NCBI RefSeq assembly: GCF_039614725.1
Contig: NZ_CP154859.1
Coordinates: 3,720,001 to 3,784,000 of the forward strand
Direction of reading: 5' to 3'
Length of the DNA stretch: 64,000 nt
From: Thauera sp. JM12B12
GTDB taxonomy: Bacteria > Pseudomonadota > Gammaproteobacteria > Burkholderiales > Rhodocyclaceae
How positions within the stretch are numbered: position 1 is the stretch's first letter; every line of letters starts with the position of its first letter. Below, in pieces: positions 25,769 through 34,887 of the stretch. The translations under genes and the position numbers were made by a program. The notes under the pieces were generated by a model, which saw nothing but the letters and a program-made list of their open reading frames with translations, searched no databases and had not been told where the DNA came from.

Positions 25769-26902
25769 ATGGAACGCGATCAGGCCCTCAAGTTCATGCA
25801 CGACCTGCTGCGGCTGATGCTGCAGAAGAACGGCTCCGACCTCTTCATCACCTCCGGCTTTCCACCCGCGATCAAGATCGACGGCAAGATCGTGCCGCAG
25901 TCGAACCAGATGCTGCAGGCGCAGCACACCGCCGAGCTCGCGCGCGCGATCATGAACGACCGCCAGGCAGCCGACTTCGAGGCGCACAAGGAGTGCAACT
26001 TCGGCATCTCGCCGGCCGGCATCGGCCGCTTCCGCGCCAACGCCTTCATGCAGCAGGGCAAGGTCGGGCTGGTGCTGCGCACGATCCCGCAGAAGATTCC
26101 CAACTTCGGTGAGCTCGGCCTGCCGCCGGTGCTCAACGACATCGCGCTCGCCAAGCGCGGCCTGGTGATCTTCGTGGGCGGCACCGGTACCGGCAAGACG
26201 ACCTCGCTCGCGTCGATGGTCGACTACCGCAACGAAAACACCTTCGGCCACATCATCACGATCGAGGACCCGATCGAGTTCCTCCACCCGCACAAGAACT
26301 GCATCGTCACCCAGCGCGAGGTCGGCATCGACACCGAATCCTGGGAGGCCGCGCTCAAGAACACCCTGCGCCAGGCGCCCGACGTGATCCTGATGGGCGA
26401 GATCCGCGACCGCGAGACCATGGACTACGCCGTCGCCTTCGCCGAGACCGGCCACCTGTGCCTAGCCACGCTGCACGCCAACAGCGCCAACCAGGCGATC
26501 GACCGCATCATCAACTTCTTCCCGGAAGACCGCCGCCAGCAGCTGCTGATGGACCTCTCGCTCAACCTGCGCGCGATGATCTCTCAGCGCCTGCTGCCGC
26601 TGAAGGACCGCAAGGGTCGCGTGCCCGCGGTCGAGGTGCTGCTCAACTCCCCGCTGATCGCCGACCTGATCTTCAAGGGCAACGTGCCCGAGATCAAGGA
26701 GATCATGAAGCGCTCGCGCGAGCTCGGCATGCAGACCTTCGATCAGTCGCTGTTCCAGCTCTACGAGGACGAATTGATCACCTACGAGGACGCGCTGCGC
26801 AACGCCGACTCGGTCAACGACCTGCGCCTGCAGATCAAGCTCCACAGCCGTCATGGCGAGCAGGACAGCAGCGGCGGGCTGAAGAACCTCGGCATCCTCT
26901 GA
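25769..26902 (+). CDS. pilU: Type IV pilus accessory retraction ATPase PilU
   Basis: The 377-residue PilT paralogue has Walker A GGTGTGKTTSLASMVDYR, the Asp box IEDPIEFLHPHKNC and Walker B DVILMGEIRDRETMDYAVAF. It is longer than PilT at the C-terminus, with a Gly/Ser tail, as is usual for PilU. PilU works with PilT in the same pilus base and increases retraction force. It sits 19 bp after pilT, with a GCAGGAGC ribosome site, and converges on the methyltransferase gene with a 25-bp gap. Confidence 0.95.
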   Translation: MERDQALKFMHDLLRLMLQKNGSDLFITSGFPPAIKIDGKIVPQSNQMLQAQHTAELARAIMNDRQAADFEAHKECNFGISPAGIGRFRANAFMQQGKVGLVLRTIPQKIPNFGELGLPPVLNDIALAKRGLVIFVGGTGTGKTTSLASMVDYRNENTFGHIITIEDPIEFLHPHKNCIVTQREVGIDTESWEAALKNTLRQAPDVILMGEIRDRETMDYAVAFAETGHLCLATLHANSANQAIDRIINFFPEDRRQQLLMDLSLNLRAMISQRLLPLKDRKGRVPAVEVLLNSPLIADLIFKGNVPEIKEIMKRSRELGMQTFDQSLFQLYEDELITYEDALRNADSVNDLRLQIKLHSRHGEQDSSGGLKNLGIL

Positions 26903-26927
26903 CGCCGCCCGCCCCCGCGTCGCGGGC

Positions 26928-28091
26928 TCAGGCGTGCGCGCGCGGCGGGCGGTCGCGGTTGCTGCCCGCCACCATGCGGTACTCGTAGAGCCGGCACTCG
27001 AGCGCGCCGTTGAAGAGCGGCGTGCGCCGGCTCGCCTTGAGGCCGATCAGCTTGGGCAGCGCGCTGTCGGCGGTGAAGAAGTAGCAGCGCCAGCCGCCCC
27101 AGCGCTGCTTGAGCGCGTCGCCCAGGCGCGGATAGAAGGCGGCCAGTTCCTCGCTCTCGCCGATCCGAACGCCATAGGGCGGGTTCGCCACCATCACCCC
27201 CTCGGCCGCCGGCGGCGTGCGCTCGAGCACGTCGGCACGGTCCAGCCGCACGCAGTCGGCCAGGCCCGCCGCGTCCAGGTTCAGGCGGCTGCGCCGCACC
27301 CATTCGCCGACGAGATCCGAGCCGAAGACCGGCAGCACGCGCGCCGGCTTGCGGCGCTGTTCGGCGGCGCGGCGCAGCGCCGCCCAGCCCGCGCGGTCAT
27401 GAATGCGCAGGCGCTCGAAGGCGAAGCTGCGCCCCAGCCCCGGGGCGATGTCGAGCGCCATCTGCGCCGCCTCGATCAGGAAGGTGCCGCTGCCGCACAT
27501 CGGATCGACCAGGGTTTCGCCCGGCTGCCAGCCGGTCAGGCGCAGGATGCCGGCGGCGAGGTTCTCCTTGAGCGGCGCCTCGACCGCGGCCGGCTTGTAG
27601 CCGCGCTTGTAGAGCGGCTCGCCCGAGGTGTCGATGTACAGGGTCGCGGTGTCGGCAGTCAGGAACAGGTGGATGCGCACCGCCGGGTTGGCGGTATCCA
27701 CGCTCGGCCGCCGTCCGGCGACGGTGCGGAAGTGGTCGCACACTGCGTCCTTCACCCGCAGGGTGATGAATTCCAGGCTCTTCAGCGGCGACTTCTGCGC
27801 GGTGACGTAGATGCGGATGGTGTCGTCGGCGGTGAACCACTTCGCCCAGGTGACGCTGTAGGCGAGCTTGTAGATGTCGACCTCGGCGCGGTAGCGCCCC
27901 TGCGCAACCCGCCACATCACGCGGGTGGCGAGCCGGCTCTCGAGGTTGGCGCGCTGGCAGGCCAGCCAGTCGCCCTGCCAGCCGACGCCGCCGTGCACCG
28001 CCTGCGCATTGCGCGCGCCGAGGGCCGCGAGCTCTTCGGCAAGCAGGTCTTCCAGTCCGCGCGGACAAGGGGAAAAGAACACTTCGGCCAT
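26928..28091 (-). CDS. rlmL: THUMP-domain 23S rRNA guanine-N2 methyltransferase (RlmL-like)
   Basis: The 387-residue protein begins with a short ferredoxin-like/THUMP region (about 1-160; FFSPCPRGLEDLLAEEL) followed by a Rossmann methyltransferase domain. Features are GYKPAAVEAPLKENLAAGIL, the SAM loop LVDPMCGSGTFLIEAA (about 195-210) and the catalytic MVANPPYGVRIGE (about 301-313). It corresponds to the N-terminal RlmL half of the E. coli fusion RlmKL, which makes m2G2445; the RlmK half is absent here. The start MAEVFFSPCPRGLEDLL matches the family; TACAAT on the minus strand (28123-28128) is a plausible -10 box. Target position is inferred from the family. Confidence 0.88.
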   Translation of the reverse strand: MAEVFFSPCPRGLEDLLAEELAALGARNAQAVHGGVGWQGDWLACQRANLESRLATRVMWRVAQGRYRAEVDIYKLAYSVTWAKWFTADDTIRIYVTAQKSPLKSLEFITLRVKDAVCDHFRTVAGRRPSVDTANPAVRIHLFLTADTATLYIDTSGEPLYKRGYKPAAVEAPLKENLAAGILRLTGWQPGETLVDPMCGSGTFLIEAAQMALDIAPGLGRSFAFERLRIHDRAGWAALRRAAEQRRKPARVLPVFGSDLVGEWVRRSRLNLDAAGLADCVRLDRADVLERTPPAAEGVMVANPPYGVRIGESEELAAFYPRLGDALKQRWGGWRCYFFTADSALPKLIGLKASRRTPLFNGALECRLYEYRMVAGSNRDRPPRAHA

Positions 28092-28239
28092 CGAGGGCTC
28101 CAGGCACAGATCGGGGGCCCGCATTGTAGCGCCCCGCCTCCGCCGCAGACGCATCGGCGGCCGGCGCCTCGCGGCCAGCCTCGGCGGCACCGCGGCATGC
28201 AGCGCAGGAAAGACCGCCCTGATTCCGACGGGCACAAGG

Positions 28240-28245
28240 TAATAT
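28240..28245 (+). promoter_or_regulatory. Putative -10 box for LysM/FecR gene
   Basis: TAATAT lies 73 bp before the ATG of the LysM/FecR gene in a 221-bp divergent spacer. Its surroundings are A/T-rich compared with the rest of the spacer. A second hexamer closer to the gene (GTAATCGAT region, about 28281) is less convincing. Confidence 0.3.
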
Positions 28246-28312
28246 TCACGCGCACTGCGAAGAAAATCCGAGAACAATCCCGTAATCGATCTGCATCGAC
28301 AAGGCTGACCCC

Positions 28313-29962
28313 ATGCTCTCATCGACGCGCGCGCATGCGCGGCGCCCTCGCGGCCCGGCGGTTCGACTGGTGGTGGCACTCGCCCTTGCGTGGTGCGGAA
28401 CGACGGCGCTGGCGGAGGACTTCGTGTATGTCGTCCGCCCCGGCGACAATCCCTGGAACCTGACCCAGCGCTACCTCAAGAGCATCGACTACTGGCCGCG
28501 CATCCAGGACTACAACCGCATCCTCGAGCCTCGGACCATCCAGCCCGGAACCGTGCTGCGCATCCCGGTCGCCTGGATGCGCGGCGAGCATCGCAGCGCC
28601 CAGGTCGTCGACGTGCGCGGCGCGGTCGAGCAGCAGGTCGGAGACGACATCGAGCCGCTCGTTGCCGGCATGACGGTGCGCCCCGGCGCGCTCATCCGCA
28701 GTGGCGAGGACAGCAGCCTGACCCTGGAATTTCCCGACGGCAGCCGCAGCCTGGTCGGCGCCAACAGCGAACTGCAGGTGCGCGCGCTCAAGCGCCTCAA
28801 GGCCTCGGGCGCGCAGCAGCTCGACCTCGAGCTGCGCGATGGCCGCATCGAAAGCGCCGTGCGTCCGGTGGGACGCGGTGGCGGGCGCTACATCATCCGG
28901 ACTCCGGCCGCCGTGGCCGCGGTGCGCGGCACGGACTTCCGCGTCACTGCCGAGGGCAGGGCGATGCGCGCGGAGACCCTGGAGGGCGAGATCGCGCTGC
29001 AGAACCGCCGCGGCAGCGTGCGCCTGCCCGCAGGCACCGGCACCCAGGTCAGCCCCGGCAGGTCGCCCGAGCGCGCCTCCGCCCTGCTGCCGGCACCCGC
29101 GCTCGACGGCCTGCCCGCGGTGATCGACCGCGTGCCCTTCCGCATCCCGATCGAGGCCGTCGCCGGCGCCGTGGGGTATCGCACCCAGCTCGCGCCCGAC
29201 GCCGACTTCACCGTGCTCGAGTCGGACCGTAGCGGCGCCGAGCCTGCCGTCCTCGGCCGCGCCGGGCTGGCTGACGGCCGTTACCGGCTGCGGGTACGGG
29301 CGATCGACGGGCGCGGCCTGGAAGGCCTCGATGGCGGGCGCGAGGTCGTCATCGACGCCCACCCCGAGCCACCTTTCCCGAGCGTGCCCGCACAGGGCGG
29401 CTTCGCCACCGACGCGCGCGTGCGTTTCGAATGGGCGCACAACCCCGAAGCCGGCGCCTACCACTTCCAGCTCGCGGCCGACGCCGGCTTCGAGCGCATC
29501 CTCGTCGCGCGCGACGATCTCCGCACCGCCTCCCTGGTCCTGGACGAGGACCTGCCTGCCGGTGACTACTACTGGCGCGTCGGCGTCAGCACGGCCGTCG
29601 ACGGGCGCGGCCCCTACTCTGACGCCCAGCGCTTCCGTCGCCCGGCCGCGGGACCGAGCGCCGAGCCACCGGAGTTCGACGGCGAGCGCCTGCAGCTGCG
29701 CTGGCGCGCGGCCGACGACGTCCAGGGCTATGAGGTCGAGCTCTCGCGCAGCGCCGACTTCGCCGCGCCCGAGCATGCCTACGCGACCCGAGAAGCCCTG
29801 CTCGACGCGCCCCGCCCGCCCGGCGGCACCTGGTACGTGCGCATCCGCAGCCAGGAAGCGGGCAGCCCGCCCGGCCCGTGGGGCAAGCCACAGCAGATCG
29901 AGGTGCCGCACGATCACTGGCGCGCGCTCCTGATCCTGCTGCCCCTGCTGCTCGCGCTATGA
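28313..29962 (+). CDS. Secreted LysM and FecR domain protein
   Basis: This 549-residue protein has a signal peptide (about 1-34, ending TTALAED), a LysM module (YVVRPGDNPWNLTQRYL to VLRIPVAW, about 38-88), a FecR domain (about 95-230, including RTPAAVAAVRGTDFRV) and two fibronectin-III-like repeats (about 260-530). A short hydrophobic tail (ALLILLPLLLAL) ends the chain, suggesting membrane anchoring at the C-terminus. LysM implies peptidoglycan binding; FecR-like domains here are probably structural or sensory rather than iron-related, since no fecI sigma factor is adjacent. Its stop overlaps the start of the next gene (ATGA), so it is translationally coupled to the CHASE2 signalling protein. 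I infer that the two form a periplasmic sensor pair. Confidence 0.85.
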   Translation: MLSSTRAHARRPRGPAVRLVVALALAWCGTTALAEDFVYVVRPGDNPWNLTQRYLKSIDYWPRIQDYNRILEPRTIQPGTVLRIPVAWMRGEHRSAQVVDVRGAVEQQVGDDIEPLVAGMTVRPGALIRSGEDSSLTLEFPDGSRSLVGANSELQVRALKRLKASGAQQLDLELRDGRIESAVRPVGRGGGRYIIRTPAAVAAVRGTDFRVTAEGRAMRAETLEGEIALQNRRGSVRLPAGTGTQVSPGRSPERASALLPAPALDGLPAVIDRVPFRIPIEAVAGAVGYRTQLAPDADFTVLESDRSGAEPAVLGRAGLADGRYRLRVRAIDGRGLEGLDGGREVVIDAHPEPPFPSVPAQGGFATDARVRFEWAHNPEAGAYHFQLAADAGFERILVARDDLRTASLVLDEDLPAGDYYWRVGVSTAVDGRGPYSDAQRFRRPAAGPSAEPPEFDGERLQLRWRAADDVQGYEVELSRSADFAAPEHAYATREALLDAPRPPGGTWYVRIRSQEAGSPPGPWGKPQQIEVPHDHWRALLILLPLLLAL

Positions 29963-32838
29963 GTCCCCTGCGCCTGCTCCAGGCGCTCGCGCCCCATGGC
30001 GGCTGGCTGCTCGCGGCTGCGGTCGCGAGCCTTGCCGTGCTCGCCGGCTGGTCTCCGCTCAAGCGCGTCGACCTGGCCGCCTACGACACCCTCGAGCCCC
30101 TGTTTCGCGCCGAAGCCCCGGCGCCCGGCGCGGTGGTCATCGCCATCGACGAGGCGACCCTGAGCGCGCTCGGGCGCTGGCCGTGGAACCGCAGCGTGCA
30201 CGCCGAGCTGATCGACCGCCTCGCCGTGTCGGGGGTGGCCGGGATCGGCATGGCCGTGCTGTTCCCGGAGGCGGCGCCGGGAGACACCGAGCTCGCGCAG
30301 GCGCTGGCGGCCTCGGAGCGCGTGGTGCTGCCGCTGGCGCCACGTCACACCGAGGGAGGGGGCAGTGGCGTGAGCGAACTGCTCCCTGTCCCGCAACTGG
30401 TCGCGAGCGCTGCGGCCCTCGGCCATGTCGACGTCGAGCTCGACGCCGACGGCCTCGCGCGCCGGACCTTCGCCCGCGCCGGCAGTGCGCATCCACGCTG
30501 GGACGCGCTCGCGCTCGCCACGCTCAAGGTCGCGGCCGGCCCCGCGGCCGCTCCCACCCGCGGCGCGCTCGGCGGGCCGGAGGCCTGGATGCGCAGGGTC
30601 GCCGCGGCCACGCCCTGGATTCGCGACGGCGAGCTGCTGCTGCCCTATCCCGATGCGGCGAGCGCGCCACGCGTGCTGTCCTACTTCAGCCTGCTCACCC
30701 AGCCCGAGCTCGTGCGCACGCTGCGCGGCCAGACCGTGTTCATCGGCGCCACCGCCCACGGCATCGACGGCGGACTGGCGACCCCGGCCTCGCCGCAGGG
30801 CCAACCCATGCCGGCGGTCGAATTCCACGCCCGCGCCTTCGAGGCCCTGCGCAACGGGCTCATCTACACGACCGCCAGCCCCGCGTGGACCCTGGCGGCC
30901 AGCCTGATCTTCCTCGCGCTCGGCGCGATGCTCATGGACAAGGCCTCGATGCGCGGCGCGCTCGCGCTCGGCGGCCTCGTCCTCGTGCCGCCGCTGGCGA
31001 GCGGCGCCGCGCTCGGCACGATGCAGCTGTGGGTGCCGCCCGGTGCCGCGGTGCTCGGCTTCCTGCTCGGCTACCTGATCTGGTTCGCCCGATACCTGCA
31101 GCGGACCCGCGGATCGCTGCTCCATGCCCGCCACGACGCCGACGCCACGCTGCGCTCGATCACCGACGCGGTGGTCGCGATCGACGAGGACACGCGGGTG
31201 CTGATGATCAATCCGGTCGCCGAACGCCTTACCGGCCTGCGCCGCGAGGAGGCCGAGGGGCGCCTGGTAGGCGAGCTGCTGCGCGAGTTCACCGACCTCA
31301 CCGCGGATGCGGTGAGCACCGTGCTCGCCGCGCTCAAGCACCGCCAGACCATCCGCCTGCCCGACCCCATCCCCTGGCACAGCCCGGAGGGGCGCGAGTA
31401 CGCGCTGCGCCTGACCGCGACGCCGGTCGGACAGCCTGGAGAGGGCGCGGTGCTGGTGCTCAACGACGTCACCGAGACGCTCGCCATCACCGCCCGCCTG
31501 CAGCACGAGGCCACCCACGACCTGCTCACCGGCCTGCCCAACCGGGCCCTGCTCATCGACCGCCTGCACCAGGCGCTCGCCAATGCCCAGCGCCGCGGCA
31601 CGCTCGTCGCGCTCCTGTTCGTCGATCTCGACCGCTTCAAGCGCATCAACGACAGCCTCGGCCACTACGTGGGCGACCGGGTCCTGCAGGTGGTGGCCGA
31701 GCGCCTGCAGGCATCGGTGCGCACCGGCGATACGGTCGCGCGCTGGGGCGGTGACGAGTTCATCATCCTGATGGACAACCTCCATGATCGCGCGGCCGTG
31801 GTCTCGGTCGCCCGCAAGCTGCTCGACCTGCTCGAGCGCGAGTTCGAGGCCGACGGCGACACCGGGCTCGTGCTGTCATGCAGCGTGGGGATCAGCGTCG
31901 GTCCGCAGGACAGCGCCGACCCGCAGACCCTGCTGTCGATGGCCGACAAGGCGATGTACCGCGGCAAGGTGGAAGGCGGCGCCAGCTACACCTTCTACGC
32001 GCCCGAGATGAACACCTGGTCGCGCGATCGACTGAGCATGGAGTCGGCGCTGCGCCACGGCCTGGTCAGCCGCGAGTTCGAACTCTTCTACCAGCCCCAG
32101 ATCGATCTCGCCAACGGCCGCCTCACCGGTCTCGAGGCACTCATCCGCTGGCACCGCCCGGGCGCCGGCCTGGTGCGCCCGGACGTGTTCATCCCTGCGG
32201 CGGAAGAGAGCGGCATCATCCGCAGCATCGGCGAATGGGCGATCCGCGCGGCCGCCGAGCAGGCAGCACGCTGGCAAGCCGAAGAGCTGCACCCGGTGCC
32301 GCTCGCGGTGAACATCTCGGCACGCCAGTGCTCGGACATGGGCGTGGTGGAGGCCATCCGCGAGGCGATCGCCGATAGCGGGCTGGATCCGCGCATGCTC
32401 AAGGTCGAGCTCACCGAGTCGACCGCGATGCGCGACCCGGAGCGGGCGGCCGAGCTGCTGCGCCGCATCGACGCGCTCGGGGTCAGCGTCGCGGTGGACG
32501 ATTTCGGTACCGGCTATTCCTCGCTCTCGCTGCTCAAGCGCTTTCCGATCTCGGAGCTGAAGATCGACAAGAGCTTCGTCGGCGACATCGCCGACGACAA
32601 CGACGACGCCGCCATCGTCCGCGGCACCATCGCCCTCGCACACGGGCTGGGCATGAAGGTGGTCGCCGAGGGCGTGGAGACCGAGGCGCAGCTCGGCTTC
32701 CTCTCCCGCCACCACTGCAACGTCGCCCAGGGCTACCTGTTCGCCCAGCCCCTGCCGGCCGACGAGATCCGCCACTGGCTGCGGTTGCCCCCCCCGCACG
32801 CCGCCCGCGCCGTCTTCAACGCACGCACCCAGCACTAG
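29959..32838 (+). CDS. CHASE2-PAS-GGDEF-EAL c-di-GMP signalling protein
   Basis: The 959-residue membrane protein has an N-terminal helix (about 15-35), a periplasmic CHASE2 sensor (about 40-310), three closely spaced membrane helices (about 312-385), a PAS domain (about 395-505), GGDEF (residues 597-601) and EAL (726-728). The GGDEF motif is intact and has an RTGD inhibitory site five residues before it, as in product-inhibited cyclases. The EAL domain keeps LEALIRWHRP and DDFGTGYSSLS, so phosphodiesterase activity is plausible. It may therefore make or break down c-di-GMP depending on the CHASE2/PAS signal. It overlaps the LysM/FecR gene by 4 bp. Confidence 0.93.
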   Translation: MSPLRLLQALAPHGGWLLAAAVASLAVLAGWSPLKRVDLAAYDTLEPLFRAEAPAPGAVVIAIDEATLSALGRWPWNRSVHAELIDRLAVSGVAGIGMAVLFPEAAPGDTELAQALAASERVVLPLAPRHTEGGGSGVSELLPVPQLVASAAALGHVDVELDADGLARRTFARAGSAHPRWDALALATLKVAAGPAAAPTRGALGGPEAWMRRVAAATPWIRDGELLLPYPDAASAPRVLSYFSLLTQPELVRTLRGQTVFIGATAHGIDGGLATPASPQGQPMPAVEFHARAFEALRNGLIYTTASPAWTLAASLIFLALGAMLMDKASMRGALALGGLVLVPPLASGAALGTMQLWVPPGAAVLGFLLGYLIWFARYLQRTRGSLLHARHDADATLRSITDAVVAIDEDTRVLMINPVAERLTGLRREEAEGRLVGELLREFTDLTADAVSTVLAALKHRQTIRLPDPIPWHSPEGREYALRLTATPVGQPGEGAVLVLNDVTETLAITARLQHEATHDLLTGLPNRALLIDRLHQALANAQRRGTLVALLFVDLDRFKRINDSLGHYVGDRVLQVVAERLQASVRTGDTVARWGGDEFIILMDNLHDRAAVVSVARKLLDLLEREFEADGDTGLVLSCSVGISVGPQDSADPQTLLSMADKAMYRGKVEGGASYTFYAPEMNTWSRDRLSMESALRHGLVSREFELFYQPQIDLANGRLTGLEALIRWHRPGAGLVRPDVFIPAAEESGIIRSIGEWAIRAAAEQAARWQAEELHPVPLAVNISARQCSDMGVVEAIREAIADSGLDPRMLKVELTESTAMRDPERAAELLRRIDALGVSVAVDDFGTGYSSLSLLKRFPISELKIDKSFVGDIADDNDDAAIVRGTIALAHGLGMKVVAEGVETEAQLGFLSRHHCNVAQGYLFAQPLPADEIRHWLRLPPPHAARAVFNARTQH

Positions 32839-32877
32839 CGGGGCGCCACGCTGCGCGGCCGCCCCCCCAAGAAAACG

Positions 32878-32911
32878 CGGCCCTGCGGCGCATCGAGGCG
32901 TCGCAGGGCCG
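32878..32911 (-). terminator. Intrinsic terminator of formate dehydrogenase operon
   Basis: CGGCCCTGCG (32878-32887) pairs with CGCAGGGCCG (32902-32911) over 10 bp around a 14-base loop that can pair partly itself. Read on the minus strand the stem is followed by CGTTTTCTT, a U-rich tail that fits transcription ending after the cytochrome b subunit gene. On the plus strand no T tract follows, so it is less clear for the CHASE2 gene. Confidence 0.75.
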
Positions 32912-32973
32912 AATGTGCCCGGGCAGAAGGGAGAGGAGCGCCCGGGCGGGGGAAGGGAGGCGGGGGCTCGGGC

Positions 32974-33996
32974 TCAGGGATGCCCGGACTTGCCCGCCTT
33001 GATGTCGTGATACCACTGCTCGTGGTGTTCGCGCGCCCAGGTCTCGTCGACATGGCCGGTCTTCATCGCCTGGTAGGCGCCTTCGACGCCGAGCGTGCCC
33101 ATGTAGATGTGGCCAAAGGCCAGGCCCAGCATCAGGATGGCACCGATCGCATGCACGACGTTGGCGGTCTGCATGTCGGCGCGGCTCCAGTCGCCGAGGT
33201 TCGGGAAGTCCATGATCAGCCCGGAGATCGCCACCGTGAGGCCGAGGAAGGTGACGCCGAACCAGAACCAGGTCTTCTCGCCGAAGTTGAAGCGGCCGGA
33301 GGGCACGTGGCCGCCATCGAGCAGCCCGCCGGCGCGGCGGATCCACACCGCGTCGATCGACTGCCAGACGTTGTCGCGCAGGAAGGCGATGAACATCAGC
33401 ACCACGAACACGCCGAACAGTGGCCCGACGTAGTTGTGCACCAGCTTGCCGGCGTTGAGCAGCAGGCCCAGCCCGTCATGGCCTACGATCGGGAGCAGCA
33501 CGTGCTTGCCGAACAGGATCGCCAACCCGGTCACCGCCAGCAGCAGGAAGGTGATCGCCGTGCCCCAGTGCACGAAGCGCTCGAAGCCCGAGAAGCGCTT
33601 CATCGTGCGTCCGGTCCTGGCGCCGTGCAGCTTCATCGTGCCCTTGATCAGCCAGAACAGCAGGATGGCCGAGGGCACGAGAATGAGCAGCCAGCCGCCG
33701 TAGAGCGTGATCGGGCCGTTGCGCAGCTGGCGCCAGGTGTTGCCTTCGCTCTGGATCAGCACGCCGGCCTCGGGGCCCCGCACGGTCGTGAAATGCGCCT
33801 CGCCCGAACGCACCGCGCGCCACACCGGCGCATTGTTGAGCGGACGCTCGACCTGACGTTCGGCCTGGTCGGCCGCCGTGCTGCCGGGCGGACGCTCGGC
33901 CGCCTGCAGCGGCAGCGCCGCCGCCCACAGCATGAGCGCGAGCAGCAGCACGGCCAGCCAGCCGCCGTGGCGCACCCGCATCGATGGTGTCGTCAT
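32974..33996 (-). CDS. fdhC: Formate dehydrogenase cytochrome b subunit (gamma)
   Basis: The 340-residue protein has a cleavable signal-like N-terminus (about 10-33), a periplasmic stretch of roughly 80 residues, and four to five membrane helices with the di-haem cytochrome b561-like pattern. His residues are seen in FERFVHWGTAITFLLLAVTG, GKLVHNYVGPLFG, NVVHAIGAILML and AFGHIYMG. It receives electrons from the FeS subunit and passes them to the quinone pool in the inner membrane. It is last in the minus-strand fdh cluster; the terminator follows within 100 bp. The extended periplasmic N-terminal segment (ERQVERPLNNAPVWRAVRSG) is typical of the FdhC-like type seen in epsilon- and betaproteobacteria rather than E. 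coli FdnI. Confidence 0.92.
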   Translation of the reverse strand: MTTPSMRVRHGGWLAVLLLALMLWAAALPLQAAERPPGSTAADQAERQVERPLNNAPVWRAVRSGEAHFTTVRGPEAGVLIQSEGNTWRQLRNGPITLYGGWLLILVPSAILLFWLIKGTMKLHGARTGRTMKRFSGFERFVHWGTAITFLLLAVTGLAILFGKHVLLPIVGHDGLGLLLNAGKLVHNYVGPLFGVFVVLMFIAFLRDNVWQSIDAVWIRRAGGLLDGGHVPSGRFNFGEKTWFWFGVTFLGLTVAISGLIMDFPNLGDWSRADMQTANVVHAIGAILMLGLAFGHIYMGTLGVEGAYQAMKTGHVDETWAREHHEQWYHDIKAGKSGHP

Positions 33997-34006
33997 GGCG
34001 CTCTCC

Positions 34007-34240
34007 TCACTGGATGCGGTTGTACTCGGACTGGCCGCGGGCGCGCTCGCGAAGCGCCCTCTCCCAGGCCACGCGGTCGCCCTTGAACTCGCCGCCTTCC
34101 CAGGGGCGGGTATCGGGTTTGCCGCGATACTCGCCCTGCTCGTAGACCGTGACCTGGGGCACCTCGCTGCAGGCCGAGAGGCCGAACAGCGCGCAGCCGG
34201 CAAGGGCCGCGAGCGCCATCGATTTCAGCTTGCCACTCAT
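34007..34240 (-). CDS. Small lipoprotein in formate dehydrogenase operon
   Basis: This is a short gene of 77 residues inside a longer uninformative open frame. The protein starts MSGKLKSMALAALAGC and has a lipobox LSAC (Cys at about 24), so it is predicted to be lipidated in the envelope. The mature part is polar, with EQGEYRGKPDTRPWEGGEF and several Arg/Trp residues. Its ATG overlaps the FeS subunit stop by 4 bp and the cytochrome b gene starts 10 bp further on, which strongly supports it as a real operon member. No domain is recognised; it may help assembly or anchoring of the periplasmic enzyme. Confidence 0.8.
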   Translation of the reverse strand: MSGKLKSMALAALAGCALFGLSACSEVPQVTVYEQGEYRGKPDTRPWEGGEFKGDRVAWERALRERARGQSEYNRIQ

Positions 34241-34869
34241 GACTGGCCCTCCCGCTTGTGCTCGCGTTCGCGCTTGCGCTCGCCGCCACCGTAGGCGGCA
34301 TCCCAGCCCCACACCTCGGCGCCGGTGCCGCGGCGCAACACGCGCTCGCGGAAGATGTCGGCCACCACGTTGGCGTCGCCGGCCAGCAGCGCCTTGGTCG
34401 AGCACATCTCGGCGCACAGCGGCAGCTTGCCGTCGGCGAGGCGGTTGGAGCCGTACTTCTCGTACTCCGCCGCCGAGTTGGTCTCTTCCGGGCCGCCGGC
34501 GCAGAAGGTGCACTTGTCCATCTTGCCGCGCGCGCCGAAGGCCGCCGGGCCGTTGGGGAACTGCGGCGCGCCGAACGGACAGGCATAGAAGCAGTAGCCG
34601 CAGCCGATGCACTTGTCCTTGTCGTGGAGCACCACGCCGTCTTCGGTCTTGTAGAAGCAGTCGGTCGGGCACACCGCCATGCAGGGCGCGTCCGAGCAGT
34701 GCATGCACGCCACCGAGATCGAGCGCTCGCCCGGCACGCCGTCGTTCATCGTCACCACCCGGCGGCGGTTCACGCCCCAGGGCACCTCGTGCTCGTTCTT
34801 GCACGCGGTGACGCAGCCGTTGCATTCGATGCAGCGCTCGGCGTCACAGAGGAATTTCATGCGTCCCAT
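34237..34869 (-). CDS. fdhB: Formate dehydrogenase iron-sulfur subunit (beta)
   Basis: The 210-residue ferredoxin-type protein has four Cys clusters in the DmsB/FdnH pattern: CIECNGCVTACKNE, CMHCSDAPCMAVCP, CIGCGYCFYACPFGAPQF and the CTFC...CAEMC pair. It should hold four [4Fe-4S] clusters and carry electrons from FdhA to the cytochrome b subunit. Unlike E. coli FdnH it lacks a C-terminal membrane helix, and its tail is highly charged (GGGERKREREHKREGQS). It lies 18 bp after fdhA. It has no signal of its own and is presumably exported with FdhA through Tat. Confidence 0.95.
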   Translation of the reverse strand: MGRMKFLCDAERCIECNGCVTACKNEHEVPWGVNRRRVVTMNDGVPGERSISVACMHCSDAPCMAVCPTDCFYKTEDGVVLHDKDKCIGCGYCFYACPFGAPQFPNGPAAFGARGKMDKCTFCAGGPEETNSAAEYEKYGSNRLADGKLPLCAEMCSTKALLAGDANVVADIFRERVLRRGTGAEVWGWDAAYGGGERKREREHKREGQS

Positions 34870-34887
34870 TATTTATTCTCCTCGCCC

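Noticed and set aside
29914..31785. A 623-codon minus-strand frame opposite the CHASE2 protein gene
   Set aside because: Antisense shadow; Gly/Ala/Arg-rich and without domains.
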